Shown: positions 15,855-25,457, counted from the stretch's first letter. The stretch: DNA of 35,625 bases from Chitinophagales bacterium (GCA_019694895.1 JAIBBA010000016.1:1-35625); one strand, 5' to 3'. Notes: generated by a model not told the origin, from the letters alone. Numbers and translations: made by a program.

Positions 15855-15889
15855 AAAAAAAGCGAAACACATTACGCGTTTCGCTTTTA
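15855..15889 (-). terminator. Intrinsic terminator of the SusC/SusD operon
   Basis: Read on the minus strand, AAAGCGAAAC, a 9-nt loop, then GTTTCGCTTT form a perfect 10-bp stem followed by more T residues. It lies 24 bp after the SusD stop. The A-rich other side means it could also terminate weakly in the opposite direction. Confidence 0.85.
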
Positions 15890-15912
15890 CACAAAATGGA
15901 AAGAGCTACATA

Positions 15913-17316
15913 CTAATATCCGGGGTTTTGCACCATTGCCGGATTTGCATTGATTTCATATAATGGAATCGGCATTAATCTCCTATAATCTGAAATCGGA
16001 ATAAATAATGCATCTGATGGAAACTGCGGTCCCCGATTGATATCCAAACCCAGGCGATTGAGATCAAAAACGCGATTGCCTTCAAAAGCGAGTTCTTTCC
16101 TCCTTTCATTGGTAATATCATTCAACAGCGTTTCACCTGACGATGTATATCCCTCAAATGAAGGTTCTCGTTGTTGGGCAATAGCATTCAAATATGTTAG
16201 CGCATTGCCTTCATCACCTAAATGATAATAAGCCTCGGCAAGAATTAAATATACCTCAGCGAGACGAATAATTTTTATGTCGTCATAATCAGAAGTATTG
16301 GAAGAATTGGGATATTTATTTACACGAACAATGGGTTCACCGCTTAATTCAGCTTCAAACATTAATTGTTTGCGTACATCGGCATCAGAGTAACTATTGT
16401 AGAAATTCGAATCAACAAGCGCATCGCCATAAACAGCATCATCATACATAGCGGCAAGTGAGTTGAATCCATTGTTGACAGCAATATCCATGCGCAACTC
16501 GAAAAGTGTTTCCGATAATTCTGATGGTCCTGGATCTGCCCAGAACGAAACAAAGTCAGCAGAATCGACCAGTGAATAACCGCCATTATTAATCAAATCA
16601 AGTGACTGCGTCTTTGCATTTTCCCAGTCTCCCATGTATTGATAAACTTTTGCCAACAAACCAACAGCAACATATTTACTGATGTATTCAGAATTTTTTT
16701 CTTCTGTCATTAAACTGATGGCCGTAGTGAGATCACTTACTGCTTGTGCATATACTTCGCCAACCGTATTTCTCGCAGGCTTAATTTCCGGTTGATAGGT
16801 AAGCACGATCGGCACGCCGGCACTATTTATATTATCGGCATTGTACGGCTTTGCAAAAATGCGTACCAGATCAAAATACATCATACCTCGCGCAGCATAA
16901 GCCTCGCCACGCATTTGGTTAACATTTGCATTGGCGGGTAGATCAGCACTAATTACTTGATTGGCATTTAGAATTGCATAGTATGCCGATGACCAGACGC
17001 CGTCTACATCGCCATTGTCATCAAAAATGGCATAAGTATTAAACGGAATATACCTGCCCGTATTAGCAGAGCTGATATACACATTATCGGCAAGCAGATC
17101 GCCCATTATCGGCACGGTTCTGCCATAAAGCCCTGATCCAAGCATATTGCTGTAAACGCCATTCAGCGCAGCCTGCATATCATCTTCTGTAAGCAGGGCG
17201 TCATCAAACGGAATGGCATCGTATGGCACTTTGTCTAAAAATTCATCTTTACATGACGATAGCAAAGTGATCAGTGCTACGCCACAAATTCCTATGATAG
17301 ATGTTAGATTTTTCAT
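15913..17316 (-). CDS. SusD/RagB-family nutrient-binding lipoprotein
   Basis: A protein of 467 residues. The lipoprotein signal ends at LLSSC (residues 18-22), followed by the acidic KDEFLDK. The SusD pattern is clear: ALNGVYSNMLGSG near 51, TPR-like helices such as YAARGMMYFDLVRIF, and the C-terminal block IKIIRLAEVYLILAEAYYHLGD with NERRKELAFEGNRVFDLNRLG. SusD proteins cap a SusC channel and bind glycans or other ligands. It lies 26 bp after susC. No glycoside hydrolase or other enzyme is adjacent, so the ligand cannot be inferred. Confidence 0.95.
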   Translation of the reverse strand: MKNLTSIIGICGVALITLLSSCKDEFLDKVPYDAIPFDDALLTEDDMQAALNGVYSNMLGSGLYGRTVPIMGDLLADNVYISSANTGRYIPFNTYAIFDDNGDVDGVWSSAYYAILNANQVISADLPANANVNQMRGEAYAARGMMYFDLVRIFAKPYNADNINSAGVPIVLTYQPEIKPARNTVGEVYAQAVSDLTTAISLMTEEKNSEYISKYVAVGLLAKVYQYMGDWENAKTQSLDLINNGGYSLVDSADFVSFWADPGPSELSETLFELRMDIAVNNGFNSLAAMYDDAVYGDALVDSNFYNSYSDADVRKQLMFEAELSGEPIVRVNKYPNSSNTSDYDDIKIIRLAEVYLILAEAYYHLGDEGNALTYLNAIAQQREPSFEGYTSSGETLLNDITNERRKELAFEGNRVFDLNRLGLDINRGPQFPSDALFIPISDYRRLMPIPLYEINANPAMVQNPGY

Positions 17317-17342
17317 TGTAGTAAATTTTTTCTCGTTGACAA

Positions 17343-20300
17343 TTAGAATCCAAGTGTTATTCCTCCGATCATCGATTTCATAACAGGCAAATTAAGATCG
17401 CCGTATCCATAACTCACATCCGGATCAAATGGAAGATCTTTGTCTTTTGTCCACGTATATAAATTAGTGCCTCTAACATAAACACGAATACTGTTCATGC
17501 GCAATTTGGTGGCGAGGTTTGCCGGAATATCATAGGATAAAGTAACATCGCGAAGCCTCACATAATCGCCATCATATAAGAATCGTGTTGATGTGGAATT
17601 GGAGCCCGATTTATTGTAATAAACATACTTCGGCACATCTGTCTCGTCGCCGGGTTGCTGCCAGCTGTCAAGCAGTGTGTTGTATTGGTTATACTGCGGA
17701 TTGGCGCCATCACTCTGAAAAAATCCACCCCAGATATCATATATCTGATTGCCTGTGACATAATTTATTTGTGCCGAAAGGGTGATGCCTTTCCATGAAA
17801 CACTGTTATTCAATCCACCGAAAAATTTTGGTTGCGCATTTCCTGCTATTGCATTTTTAGCTTCAGCAACATCGGTAGTTGTCTCAGTCATTGTTGAATC
17901 TGTATACCACATCGCATCGCCGGTTTGCGCATCCACTCCGGCATACAGCGGAATATAGAATGTGCCGTAACTTTCTCCTTCGCGGTAGAGATATAATGCA
18001 GCAGTATATACATTATTGTAACCGGAAATAAATTGCTGATGATTATACAATTCCGTGATTTCATTTTTATTGGTTGAGAAATTAGCTTCAATATGCCAGC
18101 TTACAGAACGATGCCTCAGAATATCTGCACCCAATTCTATTTCTATCCCTTTATTAATCATAGCGCCAAGATTCTGCAGCTGTGTAGAGAATCCTGATGT
18201 TTGTGATACAGGTACATTCAATAATAAATCGGTAGTTGTTCGGGTGTAATAATCGGCTTTTAAATCAAAGCGATCTTTAAAGAACGATGCATCAATACCA
18301 ACATTGAAAGGCTTGTTCTTTTCCCATGTTAAGTCATAGTTTCCTGTGCTTACCGGTGCGCTTGAAGGAACACCATTATAGCTACCGGTATATAAATAAT
18401 TTGCCTGTGCATCATAATTGCCGATATCGGAATTGCCATTAACACCATAGGAAGCACGCAAACGCAAAGCGCTCACCATTCCTCCGCCTTTAAAGAAATC
18501 TTCCTGGTCGATATTCCATGAACCGCCAACAGAATAGAAAATGCCATAACGATTATTAATACCAAAACGCGATGAGCCATCTCTGCGAACACTTACACTC
18601 AGCAAATATTTATCATTGTATTTGAATTGCGTATTCGCAAAAAATGATTCAAAGGTGTATTCATAAATATTGCTGAAAACATCTCCCGGAGTTGCTGCCG
18701 CAGAAAGCACCATAATGTCGAGGTTTGGAGGCAGACTCTGACCAAATGCATATATGGTATTTTGTTTCGACGATTGCGCTTCGTGGCCAAGCGTGATATC
18801 CATAGCCAGCCTGTTTGACATCAGCATGCGATTGTATTTTGCAAGGTTAGTCCATACCCAATTTGTAATATCGGTATATGCAGATGAAGCCCATCCGTCA
18901 AGCGCAACACCATCGCCATAAAAGGGATTTGCATATTGAAATTCATCCGTATAATTCTGATCAAGACTGAGTTGGGTTGATAGGGTTAATCCTTTTATTA
19001 TTTCATAATCAGCCCCGAAACCACCAATGATCTTTTTATTATTGTAATAATTCGTATCCATTGATGCGATAGCCAAGGGATTAAATGTGGCAAGTTCATT
19101 ATTATTAAGATTGAAACCACCTGAAGTATCATACGGACTATAAGTGGGCACCAGTAAATATCCGCTGATAATAGGCGCTCTGAAATACCCGCTGCCATAA
19201 GGTGTATTCTGATGTGAACGCGACAAAAGAATATTGGTTTTAAATTTCAAACGCGATGAAGCTGCGTGTTCCATATTTAATGAACCCGACAATCGATTGA
19301 ATTTAGAATCAATGGTATTGCCTTCCTGATTGAAATAACCGAATGAGGTATAGAATTTTGTTTTTTCATCGCCACCGCGCACAGAGAAGTTGGTGGAATT
19401 CTGCATACCATTTTGTGTCACTTCGTCGAGCCAGTTAGTATTTACGCCATCATAGGCATGTAAATCTTCCAGAATATTGTTCTGTTTCACTTCGCCAAAG
19501 CCGGCATTGTTCATTCCGATAATGGTGAGATCAATAAATTCATCTGCCGTTAGTGGTCGAACGTTGCTATTGAAGGCAAGTGTATTAAATCCATAATCGC
19601 TGTTTAATTCGAATTTTGTTTTACCTGCTTTTCCTTTTTTTGTAGAGATGATGATTACACCATTCGCAGCGCGTGATCCGTAAATCGCGGTAGCTGCGGC
19701 ATCTTTTAATACGCTTACACTTTCTATGTCATTCGGATTTATTCCCGCTAATCCGTTTGATGTCCATGTAATATTATAGCCGAAGCCAACAACGCCGCTG
19801 TTAATGGGAATGCCATCCACCACAAATAATGGTGTCGATCCTGCGGTGATGGAGCCTACACCTCGCAAGTGAATATTTATTTCACCTCCGGGCTGACCGC
19901 TATAAGTATTTACTTGAAGTCCGGCAACTTGACCTTGCAAAATCTGATCAACAGAAGCCATGGGTATCTCTTTCAATTTTTTTGACGACACTTTGCTCAC
20001 AGATCCTGATTGATTGCGCTGAGATGATTCGCCATAGGCCATTACAACAACCTCACTGAGCATCTTCGCCTCCGGTTGCATGGATACCGTCCAATTCGTT
20101 GTTCCCGAAACAGCTAGTAAAACAGGTTGATATCCGATGAAGTTAAATGTCAGCGTGTCGCCCGATTTAGCTTCAATGGAAAACTTTCCGTATTCATCTG
20201 AAACGGTTCCGCTTTGAGTGTTTTTAATGAGGATGGAAACAGCGGGAAGTGGCTGTCCCGATTGCTGATCAACAGTAGTTCCTGTAATCGTGCGCACCTG

Positions 20301-20372
20301 ACCGAAGGCTATCGAAAAATGAAATAGCACAATGCTGCAGATGCACAAACGCAAAATGGTGTGTCTGTACAT
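17343..20372 (-). CDS. SusC/RagA-family TonB-dependent transporter
   Basis: A protein of 1009 residues. A signal peptide ends at about residue 24 (IAFGQ). A carboxypeptidase-regulatory-like domain follows (ITGTTVDQQSGQPLPAVSI). The plug domain has IPMASVDQILQGQVAGLQV, LRGVGSI, FVVDGIPI and SVLKDAAATAIYGSRAANGVI. A 22-stranded barrel ends with GITLGF. It imports a ligand with energy from TonB. It is slightly short but full length for the family. It is the first gene of the susCD pair. Upstream, a 6-bp-arm inverted repeat at 20398-20415 is the only notable element. Confidence 0.97.
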   Translation of the reverse strand: MYRHTILRLCICSIVLFHFSIAFGQVRTITGTTVDQQSGQPLPAVSILIKNTQSGTVSDEYGKFSIEAKSGDTLTFNFIGYQPVLLAVSGTTNWTVSMQPEAKMLSEVVVMAYGESSQRNQSGSVSKVSSKKLKEIPMASVDQILQGQVAGLQVNTYSGQPGGEINIHLRGVGSITAGSTPLFVVDGIPINSGVVGFGYNITWTSNGLAGINPNDIESVSVLKDAAATAIYGSRAANGVIIISTKKGKAGKTKFELNSDYGFNTLAFNSNVRPLTADEFIDLTIIGMNNAGFGEVKQNNILEDLHAYDGVNTNWLDEVTQNGMQNSTNFSVRGGDEKTKFYTSFGYFNQEGNTIDSKFNRLSGSLNMEHAASSRLKFKTNILLSRSHQNTPYGSGYFRAPIISGYLLVPTYSPYDTSGGFNLNNNELATFNPLAIASMDTNYYNNKKIIGGFGADYEIIKGLTLSTQLSLDQNYTDEFQYANPFYGDGVALDGWASSAYTDITNWVWTNLAKYNRMLMSNRLAMDITLGHEAQSSKQNTIYAFGQSLPPNLDIMVLSAAATPGDVFSNIYEYTFESFFANTQFKYNDKYLLSVSVRRDGSSRFGINNRYGIFYSVGGSWNIDQEDFFKGGGMVSALRLRASYGVNGNSDIGNYDAQANYLYTGSYNGVPSSAPVSTGNYDLTWEKNKPFNVGIDASFFKDRFDLKADYYTRTTTDLLLNVPVSQTSGFSTQLQNLGAMINKGIEIELGADILRHRSVSWHIEANFSTNKNEITELYNHQQFISGYNNVYTAALYLYREGESYGTFYIPLYAGVDAQTGDAMWYTDSTMTETTTDVAEAKNAIAGNAQPKFFGGLNNSVSWKGITLSAQINYVTGNQIYDIWGGFFQSDGANPQYNQYNTLLDSWQQPGDETDVPKYVYYNKSGSNSTSTRFLYDGDYVRLRDVTLSYDIPANLATKLRMNSIRVYVRGTNLYTWTKDKDLPFDPDVSYGYGDLNLPVMKSMIGGITLGF

Positions 20373-20397
20373 AGTAATTAGGTTTAGTCTTAAATGC

Positions 20398-20415
20398 CGG
20401 TGAGAGGAGTCACCG
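20398..20415. promoter_or_regulatory. Inverted repeat CGGTGA-N6-TCACCG upstream of susC
   Basis: Perfect 6-bp arms with a 6-bp centre, 26 bp upstream of the susC ATG and about 97 bp before the O-methyltransferase ATG. It could be an operator or a 5'-UTR hairpin in the susC mRNA. No TAnnTTTG box is seen for susC. Confidence 0.35.
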
Positions 20416-20511
20416 ATACTAAGATACTTATAATGCCAAATACATTGTCACATATATATAATACTTGCAATGTGTGATGAAAATCTGACATTTGAACTAT
20501 TACTTTGTACT

Positions 20512-21153
20512 ATGCCAGAAATACTTCCGGAAGCTTTAGAACGCTACGTAGCAGAGCACAGCACACCTGAATCTGATGTGCTTTCTGCATTGAACCGACA
20601 AACTTACCTAAAGGTCATGATGCCTCAAATGTTGAGTGGTCATGTACAGGGTAGGGTGTTGAGTATGCTCAGTCACATGATAAAACCAAAGCGCATTCTT
20701 GAGATCGGCACATTTACCGGATATAGTGCACTGTGTCTTGCGGAGGGATTGCAGGAAGGTGGTAAGCTGACAACCATCGATATCAATGAAGAACTTACAC
20801 CCATGGTAAAGCAAGCAATAGAAAATGCCGGCATGCAAAATAAAATCGATGTGGTGGTAGGCAATGCATTGCAGATAATCCCTACATTAAATGAAACATT
20901 TGATATAGTGTTTATTGATGCCGATAAACAGAATTACCAAAAATATTTTGATCTCGTAATAAATAAAGTTCCCGTTGGCGGATGGATACTTGCCGATAAT
21001 GTGTTGTGGAGTGGAAGGGTAATTGAACAGAAGCACGATAAAGATACCGCGGCTATTCATGCATTCAACCAATATGTAAGCACACATCCCCGGGTAGACC
21101 AGGTGATTTTCGCGGTGAGGGATGGGATTAGTGTTTGCAGGCGAGTGGGTTGA
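20512..21153 (+). CDS. Class I SAM-dependent O-methyltransferase
   Basis: From the ATG at 20512 it has 213 residues and begins MPEILPEALERYVAEHSTP, as is usual for this family. An earlier in-frame ATG at 20470 would add 14 residues not expected in the family. The SAM-binding motif is RILEIGTFTGYSAL, followed by TIDINEE, FIDADKQNY and GGWILADNVLWSG, the pattern of caffeoyl-CoA/catechol O-methyltransferases (PF01596). Metal-dependent methylation of a catechol-like substrate is expected. It stands alone, divergent from susC. TTACTTTG just upstream is a weak -7 candidate. Confidence 0.92.
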   Translation: MPEILPEALERYVAEHSTPESDVLSALNRQTYLKVMMPQMLSGHVQGRVLSMLSHMIKPKRILEIGTFTGYSALCLAEGLQEGGKLTTIDINEELTPMVKQAIENAGMQNKIDVVVGNALQIIPTLNETFDIVFIDADKQNYQKYFDLVINKVPVGGWILADNVLWSGRVIEQKHDKDTAAIHAFNQYVSTHPRVDQVIFAVRDGISVCRRVG

Positions 21154-21271
21154 TGGGGATTTTCATGTGGATGGGGTTCGTCATCGTGAATCGTGAGTCG
21201 TGAACCAGCCTCGCCGGCTAGGCGGGTCGTGAGTGAGGTGCGGAGGTTGTATCAGCGGATGAAATTTTCTA

Positions 21272-21319
21272 CATTCACCACTCACCACTCACCACTCGCC
21301 ACTCACCACTCACCCACTG
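21272..21319. repeat. Short tandem series of the type (CACCACT)n
   Basis: Repeats of seven bases, caccactcaccactcacc, with variants cgccact and cacccact. A similar C- and A-rich series (cactcatccactcacccact) occurs at 35070-35130, next to the other large repeat block. Confidence 0.75.
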
Positions 21320-21351
21320 CCAGTGCCGCATGATTTCATCGTCATGACACG

Positions 21352-21660
21352 TAAATCATCCCTCCAACTCCAAAAACTCCGCTAACTCCGCCAACTCCGC
21401 GATTAAATTTCAGTAGGTCATGATACATGAATTATCCCTCCAACTCCGCGATTAAATTTCAGTAGGTCATGATACATGAATTATCCCTCCAACTCCGCGA
21501 TTAAATTTCAGTAAGTCATGACACATGAATTATCCCTCCAACTCTGCCAACTCCGCCAACTCCGCGATTAAATTTCAGTAGATCATGATACATGAATTAT
21601 CCCTCCAACTCCTCCAACTCTGCCAACTCCGCCAACTCCGCGATTAAATTTCAGTAAGTC
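21352..21660. repeat. Nested minisatellite: 49-bp unit with a variable 9-bp core
   Basis: The anchor gcgattaaatttcagta begins at 21399, 21448, 21497, 21564 and 21640. The distances are 49, 49, 67 and 76 bp, that is 49 plus 0, 0, 18 and 27. The extra length is whole 9-bp units of the form ccaactccg or ccaactctg. The other part of the unit is a constant (g)tcatgatacatgaattatccct. The array therefore varies at two levels. Confidence 0.9.
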
Positions 21661-21740
21661 GCGAATGTTTTTCGCATCTAATATCAACGCATTAACCATT
21701 CCCACATAGAGCGCATCCACATCCCGCCCCAGCTGTACAT

Positions 21741-21789
21741 GCACACTTGCATACTTTCACACTTTCACACTTGCACACTTGCACACTTG
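21741..21789. repeat. 8-bp tandem repeat (TTKCACAC)n
   Basis: Two tttcacac units run into two ttgcacac units, with degenerate copies on the left. It is short and imperfect. Confidence 0.7.
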
Positions 21790-21864
21790 AAAAACCAGCT
21801 CCCTGATACTAACCATCAACCTTTATGAAGAAAGATTTTTTACGATTTTTAACGGCAAAATAAT

Positions 21865-21872
21865 TAGATTTG
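21865..21872 (+). promoter_or_regulatory. -7 box TAGATTTG of the WG-repeat gene
   Basis: A perfect TAnnTTTG match 49 bp before the ATG at 21922. No TTG at -33; a T-rich run lies there. Confidence 0.4.
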
Positions 21873-21921
21873 GTAGGATTATTGCTGCTAAGTTGCTTAA
21901 ATAAATCCCACTTCATCGCCC

Positions 21922-23049
21922 ATGTTCAAATCAATCATAATCGCAATTCTCCTCCTCCCAACCATTTCATTTGCTCAGTTCTCTTTCTTCGGCGATACCG
22001 AGCCAACCGGTGAGCCGGAGATGCATTATTACAAGTTCTATGATGGGATCCAAATGATAGAATTTGATTACCTAACTGCTTACCACAAGCGTGTAAACTA
22101 TCTGGAGCAAGCGAAGCCAAGGGCTTTGACATGGGAGATGGTGCTAGGGCCGCCGCATCCGAATGTATATCTGTTTAGAAATGAGAACGGTGATATCATA
22201 AAGCAATATGGTAGCGTGGATGTATCTAAGCTGCTTACCGTTGAAGAATCAAAGAAAATAGCCGAATCGCACAATTCCTTATTTGCGAAGCTGGGATCTG
22301 TGGTTGGGTTTTCACAGATCAGTACACGTTATTTCCCCTACTATTTAATTGGCAGCGTTTCCAATAACTCCGAAAGTGCCTTGGGATTGATAGATAGTTT
22401 CGGCAATGTTGTTTTACAACCGGAATATATGGTTATTTGGCAGCATGGCGACATGTTTATAACCAGAACCGATTCGATCAATGAATTGAGAGACAAGGAT
22501 CTCAACATTAGATTCATCAGCAACATGTATGATCTGCAGCCATCTTATAATCATTACGGATTTGCTGATATCAGGTTGAACGATAGATGGGGGTTAATGG
22601 ATGCTACCGGGAAAATAGTAGTTCCCTGCAAATACAACATGTTAGTTGATGCATTTAACGAATATGGTCTGGCACAGGTAAGCAATGTCAATGGTATTGG
22701 TTATGTAGACTCAACCGGAGAGGAGGTAATCAAGTGTAAATATCAAAGCGTCGGCGAATTCAGAGAAGGCTTATTGGACGCACGCTACAACGATAAATGG
22801 GGTTATATCGATACAAAGGGAAATACAATCATCCCACATAAATACGACATCGGTATTTGGTTCGAGGATGGCCTGGCGCGTGTAGCAAAGCGAGAAGGAA
22901 GTCAATACTATTTCGGTTATATTGACAAAGAGGGAAATGAGGTGATACCACTCATATATTCTAACGCAAAAGATTTTGAAAATGGTGTTGCTGAAGTAAT
23001 GATCGATGGTAAATGGGTTAGGATAGATAAAAAGGGAAATCGAATTTGA
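21922..23049 (+). CDS. Secreted WG-repeat protein
   Basis: A protein of 375 residues with a signal peptide (MFKSIIIAILLLPTISFAQ). From residue 150 on it contains about six WG-type repeats with the pattern WGxxDxxGxxVxPxxY: LGLIDSFGNVVLQPEY, WGLMDATGKIVVPCKY, IGYVDSTGEEVIKCKY, WGYIDTKGNTIIPHKY, FGYIDKEGNEVIPLIY and a final partial one. Repeats of this type form beta-rich scaffolds of unknown role. The N-terminal 150 residues are unlike anything I recognise. The gene follows the repeat-rich interval and is the first of three secreted or membrane proteins on this strand. Confidence 0.88.
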   Translation: MFKSIIIAILLLPTISFAQFSFFGDTEPTGEPEMHYYKFYDGIQMIEFDYLTAYHKRVNYLEQAKPRALTWEMVLGPPHPNVYLFRNENGDIIKQYGSVDVSKLLTVEESKKIAESHNSLFAKLGSVVGFSQISTRYFPYYLIGSVSNNSESALGLIDSFGNVVLQPEYMVIWQHGDMFITRTDSINELRDKDLNIRFISNMYDLQPSYNHYGFADIRLNDRWGLMDATGKIVVPCKYNMLVDAFNEYGLAQVSNVNGIGYVDSTGEEVIKCKYQSVGEFREGLLDARYNDKWGYIDTKGNTIIPHKYDIGIWFEDGLARVAKREGSQYYFGYIDKEGNEVIPLIYSNAKDFENGVAEVMIDGKWVRIDKKGNRI

Positions 23050-23101
23050 TTGTTGTATCAATTCCCATTTTCGACACTAGCCAATTTCTTTAATTTGAAC
23101 A

Positions 23102-23133
23102 TTTGCATTAAATAATCAAGTTTGCTACTTTTA
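23102..23133 (+). promoter_or_regulatory. Promoter of the secreted protein gene at 23139
   Basis: TTTG at 23102-23105, 20 bp, then TACTTTTA at 23126-23133, one mismatch from the -7 consensus. It ends 5 bp before the ATG. Confidence 0.5.
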
Positions 23134-23138
23134 GTGAT

Positions 23139-24179
23139 ATGAAAATCCTTGGGATCTTTTTGTTATTCATATTGATTACAGCCTCACTAACTAAAACAAC
23201 AGGTCAAATTTCCTATTTTCAATATAATACGATCAGACACAACGACTTTTCATTCCCAATTTTTAATCGAACCGAGGATTCGACAACTACGCTCAAAATA
23301 AATCAACTGCTTCAACTCTCAGAACTTGATTTATTGTACGGATACCAGAAGAATAATCTTTTCGAAGCTGTTAGTGTCGATCCGGGAACAATATATGGTG
23401 GTAAGGTAAGAATGGCTTATCAAATATTTTCAAACACCGATAAGGTGTTGTCTGTGAAGTTTGATAACTCAAGTTGTGGTGCCACTTGCGCCTATTGGGT
23501 TAGATATTACAATTTCAATGCCGGTAATGGTGACTTGATTCAACTCAAAGATTGCTTTACGGTTGATGGGTTTGTCAGCTTTAATAAACACGTAGTTAAT
23601 AAAAGAACGGCTAAGTTTAAAAAGGAGTTAAAAAAAGTGAATCCTGAATTTCGAGATGACCTAAATGATGTATTCGGACGCTTTGATCAAGATGATTTGA
23701 CTGATTATTATATTAAAGATTCAATGATTGTGATCGATGGTGAGAATAGCTTATTTAAGAACCAGAAAGGTTTCAACCTTGATATGTACACCAAATTTTA
23801 TCTTTCTGAATTTAAGGATTATTTGAATGACTTTGGAAGAGCTGTATTTGGGATCACAGATGATAGTATGTCAGGTTATCGGAGCTCCGCATTACCTCAA
23901 TTGTTTGAAGGTGCCATAGATACCTCACTTCAAATAATTCTCGTACTTAATTATGACTATGAGAATAAAATGAGGGGAGTTTATGCATATAAGAAGTATG
24001 GTCGTGGTATCTTCATTGATGGGGAGTTAAATAATGACACCTTAACACTAATTGAATACAACGATGATTTTGACATTAATGGGCATATTGATGCCAGGTA
24101 TGATGGATTCTCAATAGACGGTACTTGGAGTAATAAGGATGAAACAAAAATGTTGACAATAATTGCAAAACGAAGGTAG
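23139..24179 (+). CDS. Hypothetical secreted protein
   Basis: A protein of 346 residues with a signal peptide ending near TTGQ (residues 19-23). The middle part (about 110-175), with YYNFNAGNGDLIQLKDCF, resembles the fold seen in DUF3298/RsiV-like domains, which read 'strand, turn, G-x-x-x-L-x-D'. The last 80 residues, with GVYAYKKYGRGIFIDGEL, LTLIEY and GTWSN, match a common small barrel motif of Bacteroidota exported proteins. Both resemblances are weak. It has two paired cysteines at SSCGATC. The function is unknown. It sits between a WG-repeat protein and a CHAP hydrolase. Confidence 0.75.
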   Translation: MKILGIFLLFILITASLTKTTGQISYFQYNTIRHNDFSFPIFNRTEDSTTTLKINQLLQLSELDLLYGYQKNNLFEAVSVDPGTIYGGKVRMAYQIFSNTDKVLSVKFDNSSCGATCAYWVRYYNFNAGNGDLIQLKDCFTVDGFVSFNKHVVNKRTAKFKKELKKVNPEFRDDLNDVFGRFDQDDLTDYYIKDSMIVIDGENSLFKNQKGFNLDMYTKFYLSEFKDYLNDFGRAVFGITDDSMSGYRSSALPQLFEGAIDTSLQIILVLNYDYENKMRGVYAYKKYGRGIFIDGELNNDTLTLIEYNDDFDINGHIDARYDGFSIDGTWSNKDETKMLTIIAKRR

Positions 24180-24315
24180 TGGGTTAGGAAACCACATCTG
24201 ATCTTGGCTTCGATTATATTTATTAATTCAACAAATATGATTAACTGTAAATTTCTTTTTTTAAATATTGATAATTATTAATATTGGTAAAAAAAATCGA
24301 AGTAGCTTGATTAGC

Positions 24316-24906
24316 ATGAGAGGTTTATTATTTTCTATATTGCTGTTACTTATTTCCGCACTTGTGTTTTTTCAATTAAACGAAAAATATACATGGCGAC
24401 CATTTATTACTAAAGGCAAAAAGATTGATAGCTTCAATGGCGTTTATGTTTATTTTAATGGAGATGTTTCACATGTTGAAGGAAGAAATCTTAGCCCTGA
24501 TGGCTATAATTTTGGGTTGAAATTTCAATGTGTCGAGTTTGTTAAACGATATTATTACGATGCACTACATTTTAAAATGCCCGACACTTATGGCAATGCG
24601 GTTGATTTTTTCAACCCTGTCGTGAGCGACGGAAAACTGAATAGCGCTCGTGGATTATTGCAATATTCCAATGGCAGCAACAGTAAACCGGCCATAGATG
24701 ATATTCTTGTTTTCGACGTGTCTTCATCAAATCCTTATGGTCACGTCGCTATTATTTCGGATGTTACTGAACATGGCATCGAGATCATACAGCAAAACCC
24801 GGGCAGGTTTGTCAAATCACGGGTGAATTATGACTTGATTCATCAAGGTAATAAGTGGATTATCGACAATAAAAAAGTGCTGGGTTGGCTGCGAGTTCCT
24901 AACTGA
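24316..24906 (+). CDS. CHAP-domain cysteine peptidase/amidase, membrane-anchored
   Basis: From the ATG at 24316 it has 196 residues; an upstream TTG at 24268 would add 16. One hydrophobic segment (3-20) acts as signal anchor. The CHAP domain carries C72 in [12 protein letters not shown]143 in [11 protein letters not shown], and E156/N161 in IEIIQQNPG as the third catalytic position. CHAP enzymes cut peptidoglycan cross-bridges or glutathionylspermidine. With no binding domain, cell-wall peptide cleavage in the periplasm is the likely role. The gene and its leader are very AT-rich. No promoter match is clear. Confidence 0.85.
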   Translation: MRGLLFSILLLLISALVFFQLNEKYTWRPFITKGKKIDSFNGVYVYFNGDVSHVEGRNLSPDGYNFGLKFQCVEFVKRYYYDALHFKMPDTYGNAVDFFNPVVSDGKLNSARGLLQYSNGSNSKPAIDDILVFDVSSSNPYGHVAIISDVTEHGIEIIQQNPGRFVKSRVNYDLIHQGNKWIIDNKKVLGWLRVPN

Positions 24907-24977
24907 ATGCCTTATTCGGTCGATCCGCTTACTTCCGCTTGATCGCCACTCTTCTCCAAATTTCAGATATTTGCAAT

Positions 24978-25457
24978 ATGGCAGAGCAGCATGGTTTTTG
25001 GCACAAGTACCGTTCTACCATTGTATATGGTATCAGCCTGGCTTTGCTCATGTTCCTGCTTAAGTGGCTCGAGCTGCGTTTCATAATTTATGATCACAGC
25101 TTTGAAATTTATGTCGGATTTATTGCCTTCATTTTCACGGGATTGGGTATCTGGCTGGCACTCAAACTGTCGAAACCCAAGGTGGAAACCATTATTATAG
25201 AAAAGCAGGTGATTATTAATGCCGATGTCGATTTTACACCCAATGCTGCACTTATCAGCCAATTGGATATCAGCTCAAGAGAAATGGATGTGCTCAATCT
25301 GATGGCTAAGGGACACAGCAATGCCGAGATTGCACGCGAATTGTTTATTTCCCTCAGCACAGTTAAGACACATACCGGAAACTTGTTTGTCAAACTGGAT
25401 GTCAAGCGCCGAACACAGGCTATTGAGAAGGCAAAACGACTTCAAATCATCCCATAA
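24978..25457 (+). CDS. Membrane-anchored LuxR-type transcriptional regulator
   Basis: From the ATG at 24978 it has 159 residues; a TTG at 24939 would extend it by 13. Two hydrophobic segments (about 15-35 and 43-63) are followed by a short linker. The C-terminal LuxR helix-turn-helix (about 95-155) has [35 protein letters not shown] and [14 protein letters not shown]. There is no receiver domain, so it is not phosphorylated in the usual way. It is likely a membrane-tethered sensor regulator. The next gene is DUF4199, a pairing I recall as common in Bacteroidota; the target is not known. Confidence 0.88.
   Translation: MAEQHGFWHKYRSTIVYGISLALLMFLLKWLELRFIIYDHSFEIYVGFIAFIFTGLGIWLALKLSKPKVETIIIEKQVIINADVDFTPNAALISQLDISSREMDVLNLMAKGHSNAEIARELFISLSTVKTHTGNLFVKLDVKRRTQAIEKAKRLQIIP

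Larger units (their letters stand above)
21154..21921. other. Gene-free repeat-rich interval
   Basis: This 768-bp stretch has no credible ORF. In order it holds cgtgaatcgtgagtcgtgaacc repeats with a small hairpin (cgccggctaggcg, 21209-21221), a CACCACT series (21272-21319), the nested 49-bp repeat (about 21352-21660), an 8-bp series (21741-21789) and the -7 box of the WG-repeat gene. Confidence 0.8.

Noticed and set aside
21352-21660. Possible CRISPR array
   Set aside because: The distances between anchors are repeats of repeated sequence, not unique spacers. The units are 49 bp plus 9-bp steps, and no cas gene is present.
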